Below the pieces are notes generated by a model. It saw only the letters and a list, made by a program, of their open reading frames with translations, searched no databases and was not told where the DNA came from. Of a DNA stretch of 64,000 nt, positions 11,884-23,660 are shown in pieces. The stretch's first letter is position 1, and each line of letters starts with the position of its first letter. Both the position numbers and the translations under genes were made by a program. Source of the stretch: Nematostella vectensis (lineage: Eukaryota; Cnidaria; Anthozoa; Actiniaria; Edwardsiidae); contig NC_064039.1 in NCBI RefSeq assembly GCF_932526225.1, forward strand, positions 808,001 to 872,000. The letters are read 5' to 3'.

Positions 11884-12510
11884 AGGTGGGTTTATCATCC
11901 ATATCCCCTTCTAGGAGGTGGGTTTATCATTCATATCCCCTTTTAGGAGGTGGGTTTATCATCCATATCTCATTCTAGGAGGTGGGTTTATCATCCATAT
12001 CCCCTTTTAGGATGTTGGTTTATCATCCATATCTCCTTAAAGGAGGTGCGTTTTTCATCCATATCTCCTTTTAGGAGGTGTGCTTATCATCCATTTACCC
12101 TTCTATGAGGTGGGTTTATCATCCATATCTCCTTCTAGGAGGTGGGTTTACCATTCATTCTAGGAGGTGGGTTTATCATCCATATCTCCTTCTAGGAGGT
12201 GGGTTTACCATTCATTCTAGGAGGTGGGTTTATCATCCATATCTCCTTCTAGGAGATGGGTTTATTATTCATATCTCATTCTAGGAGGTGGGTTTATCAT
12301 CCATATCTCCTTGTAGGAGGTGGGTTTATCATCCATATCTCCTTATAGGAATTGGGTTTATCATCCATATCTCATTCTAGGAGGTGGGTTTATTATCCAT
12401 ATCTCATTTTAAGAGGTGGGTTTATCATCCATATCTCCTTCTAGGAGGTGGGTTTATCATTCATATATCCTTCTAGGAGGTGGTTTTATCATCCATATCT
12501 CCTTCTAGGT
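11884..12510 (+). repeat. 32-bp minisatellite starting at a splice donor
   Basis: About 20 units of 32 bp with core 'AGGAGGTGGGTTTATCATCC' followed by ATATCTCCTTCT. It lies in intron 1 of the SLC22 remnant. The first unit begins at the exon 1 donor (AAG|GTGGGT at 11885/11886), and every unit repeats the AGGTGGGT string. Some units are shortened (12140-12240). Unrelated in sequence to the 32-bp satellite at 0.7-10.3 kb despite equal length. Confidence 0.9.
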
Positions 12511-13884
12511 GTCCCACTTAAATAAAGTGGTACATGTTACGCAGAAAAATTGTGTGATTTCACATTTTATAGTGAGCGGCTGTCAACTTCTAACTAGGGA
12601 TTTGACGGATTTCACAGGCTTTGACCTTCCCTGTACTTTTATAAGGCACGCACTTCGGCTGGATTAACTAATTAAACTGGTGCTTCGCGTTCTACCAACA
12701 AACTAAGTCGCTAGCATGAAGCATGCGCGGGTCACTACACGGCGCATTGAATTAAATGTGAATAACGGGGTTTGTGGCTGTTTAGAGGATTTGTGAGGGT
12801 TCTTTAGAAGTCGGAGGGTAAATTGGGATCATTTTAAAGGATGCACACACACAAATAAACGTTCTGATTGAAATTCAAATTTTCAAATAAAGATAGTTTA
12901 TAGACTAGGATTATCCTACCGCCCATGATCAAATGTTCGAAATCCGTGAAGCTCATTGCAAATGTCGTTGGTACGCATACCTTTTCAGCACCATCGTTTG
13001 CCATTTTCTTTATTTCAATATTTGGATCCCGTCTGTGGCAGATCCAGTCTCGCAAGCCTGTCCAAAAGTGTGGTCTTTGCCGGCTATCTTATTGGCGTGC
13101 TATTTGGGGGCCTGTTGTCGGACAAGTTATCCGAGAAGACTGGAAACACAAGAGAATGACTTCAACGCACTTGTGACACAATTCGAATCAAGGAATGAGC
13201 TCGGAAGGAAACTCAGTCAGCCGACGTGTTAACACACTAGGCAACCCCTGCTTCCATCAATCAGAAACCGGATCTTATTAGGGTTATTAAAGACATGATA
13301 TCACTGACAATGCCGTTGTAGCTTTCATATCTTTATTTTTGTTTGTCATCTCCAAGGGCAGAGTGTACGCAAAAAAAGTACTCTCTTGTAGTTAAAGGTT
13401 TAGTGCGCCTGACTGCTTATTATGCAACACTGTGTTTGTACGCCGACTGCTTAAGCAACACTGTGTAGTTAAAGCTTTGTACGCCTGGCTGCTTATGCAA
13501 CACTGTGTAGTTCATGAAGAGACGCTCTCCCCTCGTCATGTTCATCCTACTGACGGAGTATTTAGGGGTCCGTCACCGCGCCACTATTCTAGTACGAGTC
13601 TATGGTGTTTCTTCACACTCAGTCTGATGACGCTCGCGCTGTTTGGATATCTCTTCAGGGACTGGCGGACTTTGTCTATCGCGTCATCGGTGCCAGGAAT
13701 TTTGGGTTTTGGTAGTAAGATTCAAACTATGCACGAACGCTTTATGCTTATACGAATCTAAATTTCACAATAGGATAATGAGGTATGCAGCCCGTAATGA
13801 GTTTTAAGACTTTTAATTGGTACTAGTAAACTACAGACTTTTTCCCCTAACACAGCGCCATAGCAGGCCACGTAAGATTGGGGC

Positions 13885-14150
13885 ACAATACAGAAACATT
13901 AAGAAAATATTGGGGGGGGGGGGGGGGGGGGCACAATACAGAAACATTAAGAAAATATTGGGGGTGCACGATACAGAAACATTAAGAAAATATTGGGGGG
14001 GCACAATACAGAAACATTAAGAAAATATTGGGGGGGCACAATACAGAAACATTAAGAAAATATTGGGGGGGGGCACAATACAGAAACAATAAGAAAATAT
14101 TGGGGGGGGCACAATACAGAAACATTAAGAAAATATTGGGGGGCAAAGCC
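13885..14150. repeat. G-rich tandem repeat of about 36 bp
   Basis: About seven units of 'ACAATACAGAAACATTAAGA' plus AAATATT and a G-run of 5 to 18. It sits inside a larger foldback-like segment (about 13870-14250) whose edges resemble 'GGTACGGCCCTGG' MITE ends. The closely spaced G-runs could form quadruplexes. It lies in an intron of the SLC22 remnant. Confidence 0.85.
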
Positions 14151-15837
14151 ACGCCCCTACTGGTCATTTCCTTATAATTTTTGAAAATATTGGGGGGGGG
14201 GGGCTGCTTCCAGTGCCCCACCCCGTGGTACGGCCCTGGAACAATGGAATGTTCACAATAGCGAGCTGTCCCGGAAAGTCTACTGCAGGTTACCTATGCT
14301 GGGTAGAATAACATTCTTACCGCTTTCATCGAAGGATAATAATAATAACACCTGCAGGTGGATACCGGAGTCTACCCGGAGGCTTGTTGTGAGCGGGAAA
14401 TGTGCTGAAGCCACCGCTGTTACTGAATGCAGTAGCAAAATCCAACGGTAAAGAAAAACGGTAAAGATATGCCTCAAGAGGAATTGACACAACCTACTGC
14501 TAAACAGCAAGTGGCGACATACGGGACTTATTCCGCATCCTCATTGTGTGCCAGCGAACATTGGCCTGCTGGATTCTATGGTAAGTCTGAGGACTTGCTA
14601 TTGACCACCCCCATCCCCCTTTATGCTAATGCGTCCCAAAACCGCAAGAGGACTTGAGCAACAAATTAAGGTTATCAAGTTGGGAACAAAATACAGTAAA
14701 GAAAAGTGTAAGGACCTATTTTGGCCGAAAATTTGGATTTGAATACCCCAAAATACAAGAACCAGCTTCTTCAAAATATGTAATAAAACTTAAAATATTA
14801 AAATATTTATCAAACATTTGGCTCTTTTATAGAAATAACATCAGAAATACACGATTACATGAAAAAGTAATACTGCATTGTCAAATATGGCTGTCATTGC
14901 AATACACCATGAGCAGGGTTAGTCAGGGGTTATACTTTGCCTAAATTATCAGTTACGTAACCCCAAATATAAGAACCATGTTATTATTTTCAGCAATACT
15001 AATGATTTCGACCACTATTTCATTCCTTAAAAAAATATTCATGTCGTAGCTGAGTGTCTAGCCAATTTTACACTCCCTTCACAGTGAGCTGCTGGTGGTA
15101 CTCAAGCAAACGATGAAATAAATTCAATTGAACTGATTTTTTATCATCATTTCAGGGCAGTGGTTTCTATGGTGAACTACGGCGTGTCATTCAGTGCGGG
15201 GAGTTTTGGCGGGAATCGCTACCTTGCCTTTTTCCTCGTCAGTATCTTGGAGCTGCCCTCTCATTGGCCAAGCGATGGAGGTGAACATTTCACTTCTCTT
15301 GTTTCTCTCTCTACAAAATAGAAGTGAAACGGTCGACACAGCGGCGACCTCTTGAAGTCTAGTGAAAGTGATGAGTCTTTTGCATTTTGATAAATTCTGC
15401 GACACTTACACAAACCCATCAATGCCTGAATATTGTACCGGTGATATTGCCTTTTTCGGTGCCGCTTTAGATTGGGCCGTAGGCGAACGCTTATTGGCGG
15501 ATTGATCATCGCCTCAATTTCATCCACATGTGCAGTTTTAGGGATACCGCTGACACAGGTGAGGTATCAGTCAAGATATTTAGCTTCTAGGCAATCTTAT
15601 TTTATAAGGAATTTTTTATATGAACCATTTAATAAGAATTTTAATTATTAGAACCTTTTTATAAGAACGATTAGCCCGGTGTTTCACCAAATTTGAAGAA
15701 CAAGCTAAGAACATGTCGAGGCTCAGCAAAATATTGCTTTGTTAGTGTGGTGTAACTGCATTCACTGTGTGTGGCTCGGAGCTGGAGCTATTTTGGTGGA
15801 CAGGGTCCGGTAGATAACGAAGACCTTTTCTTATAAC

Positions 15838-15957
15838 GCAAAGGCGTAGCCAGAGAGGGTCCTAGTTGCTACGTCTAAGTTGGAAATAAATGTTTTTGAG
15901 AAAACACTTTCCCCCCCCCCCTCCCTCCTCAAAGAAAAATGCTGGCTACGCCCCTTT
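15838..15957. mobile_element. Short MITE with GGCGTAGCCAG ends
   Basis: Imperfect terminal inverted repeats 'AAAGGCGTAGCCAG' (left) and 'CTGGCTACGCCCCTTT' (right) enclose about 120 bp with a C-run. Ends of this type are common in hAT-like non-autonomous elements; the superfamily is inference because no clear target duplication is visible. Confidence 0.6.
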
Positions 15958-16083
15958 TATGATGCTTAGCCACGCGATGACGTTATCATGCAATTACCTT
16001 GAATTAGAACAATCGATGGTGGTATGACATTCTCAGGGTTTCTCACTGGTCGGATAGTCATGGCAAAGTTTTTCATAAACATG

Positions 16084-16085
16084 TC

Positions 16086-16140
<55 letters not shown>

Positions 16141-16141
16141 C
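16084..16141. repeat. (CCAG)n microsatellite
   Basis: An uninterrupted run of about 14 CCAG tetranucleotides. It explains the 'AGWLAGWL' and 'PASQPASQ' strings in overlapping frames, which are not genes. Confidence 0.97.
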
Positions 16142-16628
16142 TCACTCGTAATGGCGAGCAAAACACCTTTTGTTTTGACATTCTTTGTTCTAACTTTATT
16201 CTTGATTCTGTTGAAATATTTCATAAAGGCTAAGCAATATCGTGTTGCATTTTTCATATACTGGTAAGAATACCGTTCTTGACTTATATCCTGTGCTTTT
16301 AGTACTAAGAAGTTACATATCCTTAGAAGATACACCAACTTTTTCAACTTACAAGAGACTTACAAGACAAAATTCAACCCCTATTGCTAATATGTATTGT
16401 TGTTATTGTCTGCATCTTTCATCTCATGTGTTATTTTTTTTCAAATAGTTGTGGAAATTAGTCAGATTATAAATGTCTTGATGAAAATATTGTTTTGAAA
16501 GAAAGTCACTCTTTTATGAAGCAGTTATGAACCAGGGACTACATGAGGGCCAAGATGAATGCTAAAGACTGGAAGACATGAGAATTGAAAACCATGTCTT
16601 GAAAGATAACAGTAGGGAGTTCTTATTC

Positions 16629-16848
16629 ACTAGTCATTTGATACCCCCACACACATGGTCCCAGGAAAGGGTGGGGGGATTAGACTTTAACAAAAGCCTG
16701 TTTCCAAGTTAAGAGTAAAAAACAGTCAATACCACCACCCCTCTTTATATATTCTGGTTAAAAAGTAATCTAAAACCCCACATTAACCCCTGACCTCCCC
16801 AGGACCATAAGGGAGGGGGCTCAAATGACTAGGGCATTACTATGTGTT
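16629..16848. mobile_element. Foldback MITE, ACTAGTCATTTGA family
   Basis: Left end 'ACTAGTCATTTGATACCCCC' with 'ATGGTCCCAGGAAAGG' is mirrored by the right end 'CCCCAGGACCATAAGGGAGG' and 'TCAAATGACTAGGGCAT'. Length about 220 bp. The same terminal words (ACTAGTCAATTG, CCCCCACCCCCATGGTCCC) bound the larger elements at 27581-28145 and 62485-63087, so these are length variants of one family. Confidence 0.75.
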
Positions 16849-16979
16849 TCAGCAGTACACACTCAATAGGTGCACACTCAACTAAAAACAAACTTTTGCT
16901 TTTTAAATAATAAATCTGTAACGAAAACAGTTTTCCATCAACCTAAAGAGAATGGGAAAGAGGATATTTGAGGAAAGTA

Positions 16980-18260
16980 CTGAATATAATTATCACATTA
17001 TTGTTATTATATTTTATTTTCAAACATTTAAAGAAAGGTCATATTTCTTCCTTTTCCTTCTCCCTGTTGACTATTTTTATGCAATTGATGCTCTTTGCTA
17101 TTTTCCCTCTACACCAAAAATAAATTAATGAACAGATTTGATTTTTAAATTAGAAATTTTCTTTTAGTATTTTCACTTATATCTTCTTTTTAGGATTTCC
17201 TTTCCAAGTCTCTTTTCCATTACATTTATTTTAAAGGTTTAGATTTATTTCATTGGAATGGTTGGATCCAGGGTTTCTAAAAACACAAAAATATAATGCA
17301 TTACTGGATGTATATTTGTAGATATTAATTCCCATGGGGATGGAAAATCGCCACATAAAATAGTACATTAAAACTTCAGTTTTGCATCTTATCTAAAATT
17401 GTGTCTAACACTATATTCTATCTTTGAAATCCTGTTTCATCCATTACTTGTTCTTCGCAAGGACAAAGCTTGTCAGAATGTAGCTTTACAAATGTACATT
17501 AATGAAACTTTTATTAAGGGGAAGGGTTTTTTAGGGTAAGATACTAAACTTTATAACACTAGCAACAACCTTGTTCTTTTTCAATAATAGAATTCTGTTC
17601 ACATAGCTTAGATAGCATAGACATGGCTTCTTTAGAGGCCTGTGGTGGTGAAAGGGTTAAGATAATGGAAAGGGGAAATGTCAAGAAATGCTCAATCAAA
17701 TTATTTTCATAACTGTTATATTTTTTTCAACAAACCTTTCAAGTTGAGTCAATTCCCTTTATATCTCCTCTCCCGTCGACTATTTTTTTAGTCAATTGAT
17801 ATTCTTTGCTTCCTCTCTTCCCCAAACATAGATCAATGAAAGGGTTTGGTTTGAAATTAGAAGTTAGCATTTTAGCACTGTCAGTGATGCCTTAGATGTT
17901 TTTTTTAGGATTTGCTTCCAAAATCAATTTGTTTTTTCTTCATTGCATTCATTTTGGAGTAGGCCACCAACAACAAGCCCACTATATGGTAAAGTGGGGT
18001 GCACCAATATGTAATGCATGAAAGGAGATATATTTTTGGATTTTAATTTCCAGACATTTTTCTGAATATTCGGTCCAATAAAGGAGAGAATCGCCACTAA
18101 ATCAATACATAAAAATTACAGTATGGCATCTTAATAGTCTAAATATATTATTTCAAATCTTTGGAATGCTGTTACATCCATGACATATTCTGCACAAGGG
18201 CAAAGCTTGTCGGAGTATTGTTTTGATTTTAAAAAAATATTCATAATGGAACTTCTATGA
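16980..18260. repeat. Ancient tandem duplication, two diverged copies of about 550 bp
   Basis: About 17000-17540 and 17700-18255 share many words in the same order: CTTTATATC/CTTCTCCC before GTCGACTATTTTT, TCAATTGATATTCTTTGC, ATTAGAAGTTAG, TTTAGGATTT, AATCGCCACTAAA, CAAAGCTTGTC. Spacing is about 720 bp with substantial divergence. I see no exon in either copy. This block fills the long intron before the last two SLC22-like exons. Confidence 0.7.
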
Positions 18261-18479
18261 TGGGACATAAGAATTTACCATTAGACTCTTGACAACTTTG
18301 ACAGCCACATTCACACCAGGAATTGTGTTTGTTAACTTTGATGTACTGCATAATTTATATTATTGAATAAGGCCTGGATCCATTTGGTTGGTACAATAAA
18401 TAAATAAATCTCAGTAAAGAGCAGGATCCTAGATCCCCAAAAATTACCTCAATCAGTCAACAAATAAGGTGTTCAATGC

Positions 18480-18516
18480 TGGCTCCGCTTTTAGGCAGTG
18501 CCTAAATCTATATATT
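18480..18516. repeat. 36-bp motif with internal near-palindrome (left copy)
   Basis: 'GCTGGCTCCGCTTTTAGGCA' followed by GTGCCTAAATCTATAT. An exact inverted copy lies at about 46020-46056. The centre TTAGGCAGTGCCTAA is nearly self-complementary. It probably marks the end of a dispersed element; the partner lies 27.5 kb away just outside the TIR-bounded element. Confidence 0.7.
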
Positions 18517-18611
18517 AAACATGTCGTGTATGACATATGTGAGTTTTTTCATAAATATGTCGTATATGACGTGGTTTTTGTTTATTCAGCTAAACTCGTT
18601 CTTACAGTAGT

Positions 18612-19200
18612 GCGGTGAGTACGTAGCAAATCTAAGAACTTTTGAGTACGTAGCAAATCTAAGAACTTGTGAGTACGTAGCAAACATAAGAACTTGTGAG
18701 TCCCAGGCCTTCTTATCGGGTTACCTGTGTTCAACCTAGTTCCAGGCCTTCTTATCGGGTTACCTGTGTTCAACCTAGTTCCAGGCGTTCTTATTGTGTT
18801 ACCTGTGTTTAGCCTTGTCCCAGGCTTTCTTATCGGGTTACCTGTGATCAGTCTAGTCTCAGGCCTTTTTATCGGGTTGCCTGTGTTCAACCTAGTTCTA
18901 GGCCTTCTTATCGGGTTACCTGTGTTTAGCCTAGTCCCAGGCCTTTTTATCGGGTTACCTGTGATCAGTCTAGTCTCAGGCCTTCTTATCGGGTTACCTG
19001 TGTTTAGCCTAGTTCTAGGCCTTCTTATCGGGTTACCTGTGTTTAGCCTAGTCCCAGGCCTTTTTATCGGGTTACCTGTGTTCAGTCTAGTCTCAGGCCT
19101 TCTTATCGGGTTACCTGTGTTCAGTCTAGTCCCAGGCCTTCTTATCGGGTTACCTGTGTTCAGTCTAGTCCAATGCCTTCTAATCGGGTTACCTGTGGTT
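18612..19200. repeat. 39-bp minisatellite with a short 27-bp array at its left
   Basis: At 18612-18700 there are three copies of 'GAGTACGTAGCAAATCTAAG' plus AACTT. From 18700 to about 19195 there are about 13 copies of a 39-bp unit containing 'CTTATCGGGTTACCTGTGTT'. Because 39 is a multiple of three and no frame has stops, both strands carry long repeat ORFs (plus 'LPVFNLVPGLLIG', minus 'TRLNTGNPIRRPG'). Neither has a credible start context or unique flanking domain, so I treat them as repeat artefacts. Confidence 0.9.
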
Positions 19201-19734
19201 GGAGATGAACGACAAGAATGTGCGGCATCTAGGACGTTCCCTCTGACGCTTTTAATAATTAAGACAATAAGCACAGGTCAGTCATCTTTCAAAAATTCGC
19301 CATTAACACTTGCAACGTGGCAACAAGCAGGTGTTTACTTACATATTTAACTGTTCATACAGACTGCAAAATGACAAGTGGTGCTTTACATTTGCTCTAT
19401 CGAAAGGAATGTTGCCATGGGAACATCATCAGCATTTGCCCGAGTCGGCGCAGTGGTGACACCTTTTGTCGTGTGGCTGGTAAGACTTAACTCGTTTATA
19501 CGAATACCAAGTCACAGCAATATCCATAAGCCTTTGCCATTCATTTTCTTTATTTGTTGTACGCCGATGAAAATGGTCTTAGACGATAACATAACAGCAA
19601 ATTCATCATAACCAGATTGTTACTTTCCACAGGTCCGTATCCACGTGCTGTTACCGTATCCAATCATGGCCGTGTTCGCCACAGTCGCCGCCATCTTGTG
19701 TCTACGAGAGCACAATCTTGCTGTTCATTAAATG

Positions 19735-20600
19735 AAGCTTTCAAGGTTGGGAATACCCTTTCTGTGGCTGCAGAAGAAGGCTGTAAGAGTAGGACTTTCT
19801 TTACCGCTGTAGCCCAACAAGGAAGTCGCTCCTCCTGCCTGTGCCACCATTAAACTTTCTGCCCTTCATTGTACATTGAGAGCAGCTGCTAAATAGACAG
19901 GTAGCTCGGCTTCAAGACCGTTGATGGTAGCATCACTATCCAAGAAAGGAAATATGCCCTCAATGACTCTATGGACAGGGTCTGGATGGGGGGTCTGCAT
20001 GTCGGTAGTCAGTTAAAATTTCCTTAATTTGGTGGTAGTCGGTAAGAATTATCGGTCTTCGTCGGTAAACGGTTAACCTAAGCTAGTATTCGCTCTTATA
20101 CCAAATTTCATGTTTAAACAAGATTAAACATTATTTAAGATTGATTAGTAATTAACGGCTTATTGGTAATGAATTTATTATGGATTAATAATTGACTGAA
20201 AAGTTTGATGCAACAGAAAATATATAGTGCAGATTCTGAAATGGCCGAATTAAACAGTTAAAGTAGATTGACGAGGGAAGTAAAGAGTAAAAATACCGGA
20301 AATAATATAATGTCGGTGGTCGGCAAATATTTTTTTGTCGCTAGCCACTAGTTTTTTTTCATGTTTTTTTCCCGCTCGTTCTTACCAAACTCGCAAGCAA
20401 CGACAGGAGCTTGGGTTTTTCCACCTCCCAGATTTTCGTGGTCATTTCGCCTTTGAACAGCTTTTAAAGGGATCAGATTCACTTTCTGAAAAGTTTAGGA
20501 ATAAAGGCTGCATCGATTGGAAGAGATGAAGGTGAGAACAAGAAGATTGAGCGGGGAGAATACAGTCTTTATATACCTCGCAGAATCGCTTTTAGGCGAT
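19735..20600. other. Unassigned sequence after the SLC22 remnant
   Basis: No exon is recognised. Around 19990-20340 the phrase 'GTCGGTAGTCAGTTAAAATT' and variants (GTCGGTAAACGG, GTCGGTGGTCGG) recur, a pattern typical of a dispersed-repeat edge. No polyadenylation signal is clear directly after the last SLC22-like exon. Confidence 0.35.
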
Positions 20601-20619
20601 GTAGCGGCTTTTGGTCCGA

Positions 20620-20739
20620 ATGAAGATGTTGATTCCGCGTATTTTCTTGGATATCCAGCTGATTGTTGTTGCCTTCGCTATAGCCACAGGTATCCCAGGC
20701 AACGGTTTTGAAGCTAGCTGGAATCGGTTGTTCTTAGAG
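20620..20739 (+). CDS. Possible orphan first exon encoding a signal peptide
   Basis: An ATG at 20620 opens a 40-codon frame ending at GAG|GTAAAA. It encodes 'MKMLIPRIFLDIQLIVVAFA' followed by IATGIPGNGF, a basic start plus hydrophobic core suggestive of a secretory signal. No downstream exon could be attached. The second half (from about 20668) belongs to a dispersed repeat whose inverted copy near 56.2 kb has a stop in the matching frame. It may be a gene fragment or a chance frame. Low confidence. Confidence 0.2.
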
Positions 20740-21068
20740 GTAAAACGAGTGGAATTAAGTAGCGATATTTTGTGAAATTTGCCAATAAAATAAACTAAGA
20801 ACATGTCTTGTTATTGTCAAATTTTTGTCTAATAACGATTTGGGGGTAGTGGTTATCTTCGCGAAATATATAGCACCATACTAAGAAAAGAAACAAGGTT
20901 GGAGGCGCAATTTTCGGTAGCACTCTAAAAATCCCGTCGAAATTCGCGAGGAAAATACAACAAACGAAATACTTTATCTCGTAGACCTATGCCAGGAGAC
21001 ACTTACATTCGATATGTGGCAAAACATCCGAAACTATTTTCTCTGGCCGATAGCCATTTTTAAAGCTA
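20668..21068 (+). repeat. Dispersed repeat, plus-strand copy
   Basis: A 400-bp segment matching, in inverted orientation, 55850-56275. Shared words include 'AACATGTCTTGTTATTGTCA', GGGGGTAGTGG, CGAAATATAT, AAATACAACAAACGAAATA, CATTCGATATGTGGCAAAAC. Identity looks roughly 75-80%. No coding capacity is shared. Confidence 0.8.
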
Positions 21069-21722
21069 TTTGCGCATGCGCTAAATAGCTTCTAAGTCGT
21101 CAGGAATAGTGGCTGGCTGGCTGCCGGCTGGATTTGCTTCCCAAATGACTTTTGGACACTGATGTGCTCGGTCACAAACGCGCGCGGGTCAAGTTCCACC
21201 CCACCCCTAGTGTCAAAATTGTTTCTTGTGAACCCCATACCACCCCTTCACTTTTCAGAATATGTCTCGTCATGTGCTTATTTGCTAGCGTGGGTATCCT
21301 GTGTCGTGGCCTACTATCTTCTTATCAGCTACGTGCTTGCGAGCGAATATTCATATGAAATATAATTGCTGTAAACAACCATGTGGGATGCTATTTGATG
21401 GAAACGAACAAACTCGTATAATCAGGATAACCGCGACGTTATAACTGTTTCGATTCTCAACCCTTATCAATTTCCCACTTTTATAAATGAGTTCGTAACT
21501 AATGGTTTTATTTATTTTTTATTGTATAACTCGATAAACGATCTCTCACTACGCATGCGCAGTAAAGCATAACTTCCACATTGTACATATATTTTTACTC
21601 CGGAACACAATTCCCGCAGAATTCGACTTGATTCCAGATCTTCTATACGAAGTTAAATAAGAGACACAACCGAAGTATGTATTGACAGGAGCTTGACAGG
21701 TTCGTTATAGTACTCTTTCATG

Positions 21723-21941
21723 TAATGCCTGGTGCACACTAGTGACATAACGACATGGACATAACGACATGGACATAACGACATGGACATAACGACATGG
21801 ACATAACGACATGGACATAACGACATAAGAGAAAAAAATATTTTGTTTTTTGTTTTATGTCATTATGTCCATGTCGTTTTATCGGGCTCAACAGAGTGCG
21901 CGCGCCTTAGTCGTTATGTCACTAGTGTGCGCTAGGCATTA
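21723..21941. mobile_element. MITE with internal tandem repeat
   Basis: Left end 'TAATGCCTGGTGCACACTAG' plus TGACATAACGAC is mirrored by the right end 'GTCGTTATGTCACTAGTGTG' plus CGCTAGGCATTA, about 32-bp inverted repeats with two or three mismatches. Inside are five or six tandem copies of CGACATGGACATAA, itself derived from the terminal sequence. About 219 bp. The CACTAGTG-type end resembles hAT-derived MITEs (inference). Confidence 0.85.
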
Positions 21942-22563
21942 GTGAATATTAGGTCCAAAGTGCGGTTTCCACGAGTAGAAAACTTAACGATTTATTTCAG
22001 TTGGAAAGCGTTCTTAAATCTAGAACTATCTAGTCTATTTAAATCGCCGAGACTCCAACAAACGACATGATTCATGAAGATAGTTCATCATCTGTGCGCA
22101 TGGAAAAAAAACATTATTATTGAAGGCATTTCCCTTGGGAGTCGAGCTGGTTGAATTCAAAACTTCGAACTTATCGTCGGAGAGGTCTGTACAGGACCCG
22201 AAATCATCCCAGGACCCAAAATGATCTCCAAAAGTACCCCAACTGATCCTGGGACCCGAAACGTTACCGAGGAGTCCCCGAAATCAACCCCAAGGAATTG
22301 CGGTAATGGACAAAGAGAAAGCAGAAGAAATACTTGCAATTCTTGAAGCATAATTAAGGGTTAACAGCGACTCGATTTTTAAACAACTAACTTGACTTGA
22401 AAATACTAAATTCCAATTCAATACTTCTATTTATTACATTGCCCGGCGTTAAACCCATAAACAAAGTACAAAACAAATACACAACTTTAAATTGCTACTG
22501 AAAGGGAAACAGCATAAACATAGCATAGCTTTGCTCAGATCAACCAAACTTTCGACCTTCAGA

Positions 22564-22650
22564 TACCCTGGTTCCAGAGCCTCGAACGTCTCTCTATTTA
22601 GTGGCCAGCGAGGTTAATAGAGAGACGTTCGAGGCTCTGGTACCAGGGTA
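22564..22650. repeat. Near-perfect 35-bp inverted repeat (hairpin)
   Basis: Arms 22564-22598 and 22616-22650 are complementary over 35 nt with one apparent mismatch; the loop is 17 nt. The arm core is 'CCAGAGCCTCGAACGTCTCT'. It could be a minimal foldback element or a small-RNA hairpin; no expression evidence is visible. Confidence 0.9.
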
Positions 22651-23454
22651 ACCTTCCGTCACACTCTAAACATTTTGCGGTTCCGACACATGACTCTGAC
22701 ACTATAAATCTCATTTCCGATAAACATTACCTCTAAAAATTAATATTCATTTGACAACCAAACATGTTTTTCACCACGAAATCCTTGTTCACATGAGCGA
22801 ATATTTACCGACACATTTTTGGCCGGTTTGGCCGAGAAGATGGAATGACAAAAGCACTATGGTCCCCTGGGATTGCTATAATTGAACGTGTCTAGTTATG
22901 ACAGACATCAAGACTTATTAGATATTGATCTAAGCTAATAACACTCTTCCACATTTTGACTTGAACAGATTCCACAATTTGGCAATTTAGTAGTTTAGAG
23001 TATCACATATCTTTCGTTTATCGCGTAAATTGGGATGCCCTATCGTAGAACAAAAGTTATCTAAGCCTTAAAAAGGAATCATCGGAGAGGAATTTGTATA
23101 ATCCCTTTTGTACCTTGGCAAAAAAAACGTTATGTAACCCTTTCAACAAAGATTAAATGGAGAGGAATTTGTATAATCCTTTTGCACGTAATAAAATGTC
23201 TACCAAATAGGTCGACACTAATACCAATGTGTTGGGAGCAAGATCTGGTTGATCTGGGGACACGGCCACCACTCCCTTTCCACCGCCACTAAAGCTGTAG
23301 TAAATCATTGTTGTCAGTTACTAAATCCCTAAAAGCAGAAGCAAATTCATAGTACAGAGAGATTGGTCCGACGTAATTATTTGATTTTTTTTTCAGAAAA
23401 GGATAATACTAAGATTACTTTGCAAATACGCTTCATGTTATACTTGAAGATCCT

Positions 23455-23660
23455 CTTTCAGCCACCTCATCAACAAGACATTCGTTTACCCGGCAACGTT
23501 TAGCTGCACAGAAATGCGAATTAAATAATGCCATAAGACATTCGTTTACCCGGCAACGTTTAGCTGCACAGAAATGCGACTCAAATAATGCCATAAGACA
23601 TTCGTTTACCCGGCAACGTTTAGCTGCACAGAAATGCGAATTAAATAATGCCATAACAAT
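23455..23660 (-). repeat. 60-bp minisatellite, three copies
   Basis: Units contain 'AGACATTCGTTTACCCGGCA' and GCTGCACAGAAATGCG. On the minus strand each unit is exactly 20 codons and encodes 'MALFNSHFCAAKRCRVNECL', inside a 78-codon ORF (23433-23669) starting MCQIV. The duplicated locus has seven units in the same open frame. The peptide has three Cys per unit but no signal peptide; whether it is translated is unknown. Confidence 0.9.

Larger units (their letters stand above)
11600..19731 (+). pseudogene. SLC22-type organic cation transporter gene, decayed
   Basis: Exon remnants in correct family order: 11600-11885 (N-terminus, 'MALTVDQLLERIGSFGP' then in another frame 'YQLRLMVIMAFMKIFGDGF', extracellular-loop Cys, 'RNDWEFDTTEF'); about 13015-13135 ('SLSKSVVFAGYLIGVLFGGL'); about 13532-13711 ('LTEYLGVRHRATI' then, shifted, 'LFGYLFRDWRTLSIA'); 14358-14447 ('WIPESTRRLVVSGKCAEA', cf. 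family PESPRWL); 15156-15280 ('VNYGVSFSAGSFGGNRYLA'); 15471-15558 ('LGRRRTLIGGLIIAS'); about 19400-19479 ('NVAMGTSSAFARVGAVVTPF'); 19633-19731 ('LPYPIMAVFATVAAILCL', stop). SLC22 proteins are 12-helix major-facilitator carriers of organic ions. Frameshifts near 11650, 13600 and 15270, an aberrant exon-2 end and the absence of one loop/helix region argue for a pseudogene; assembly errors are the alternative. Most exon edges still have GT/AG. Confidence 0.75.

Noticed and set aside
16033-16347. 104-codon minus ORF with 'AGWLAGWL' repeats
   Set aside because: Driven by the (CCAG)n microsatellite.
18582-19350. Two long opposing repeat ORFs (230 and 207 codons)
   Set aside because: The 39-bp unit is a multiple of three with no stops on either strand; both frames being open points to repeat structure, not coding.
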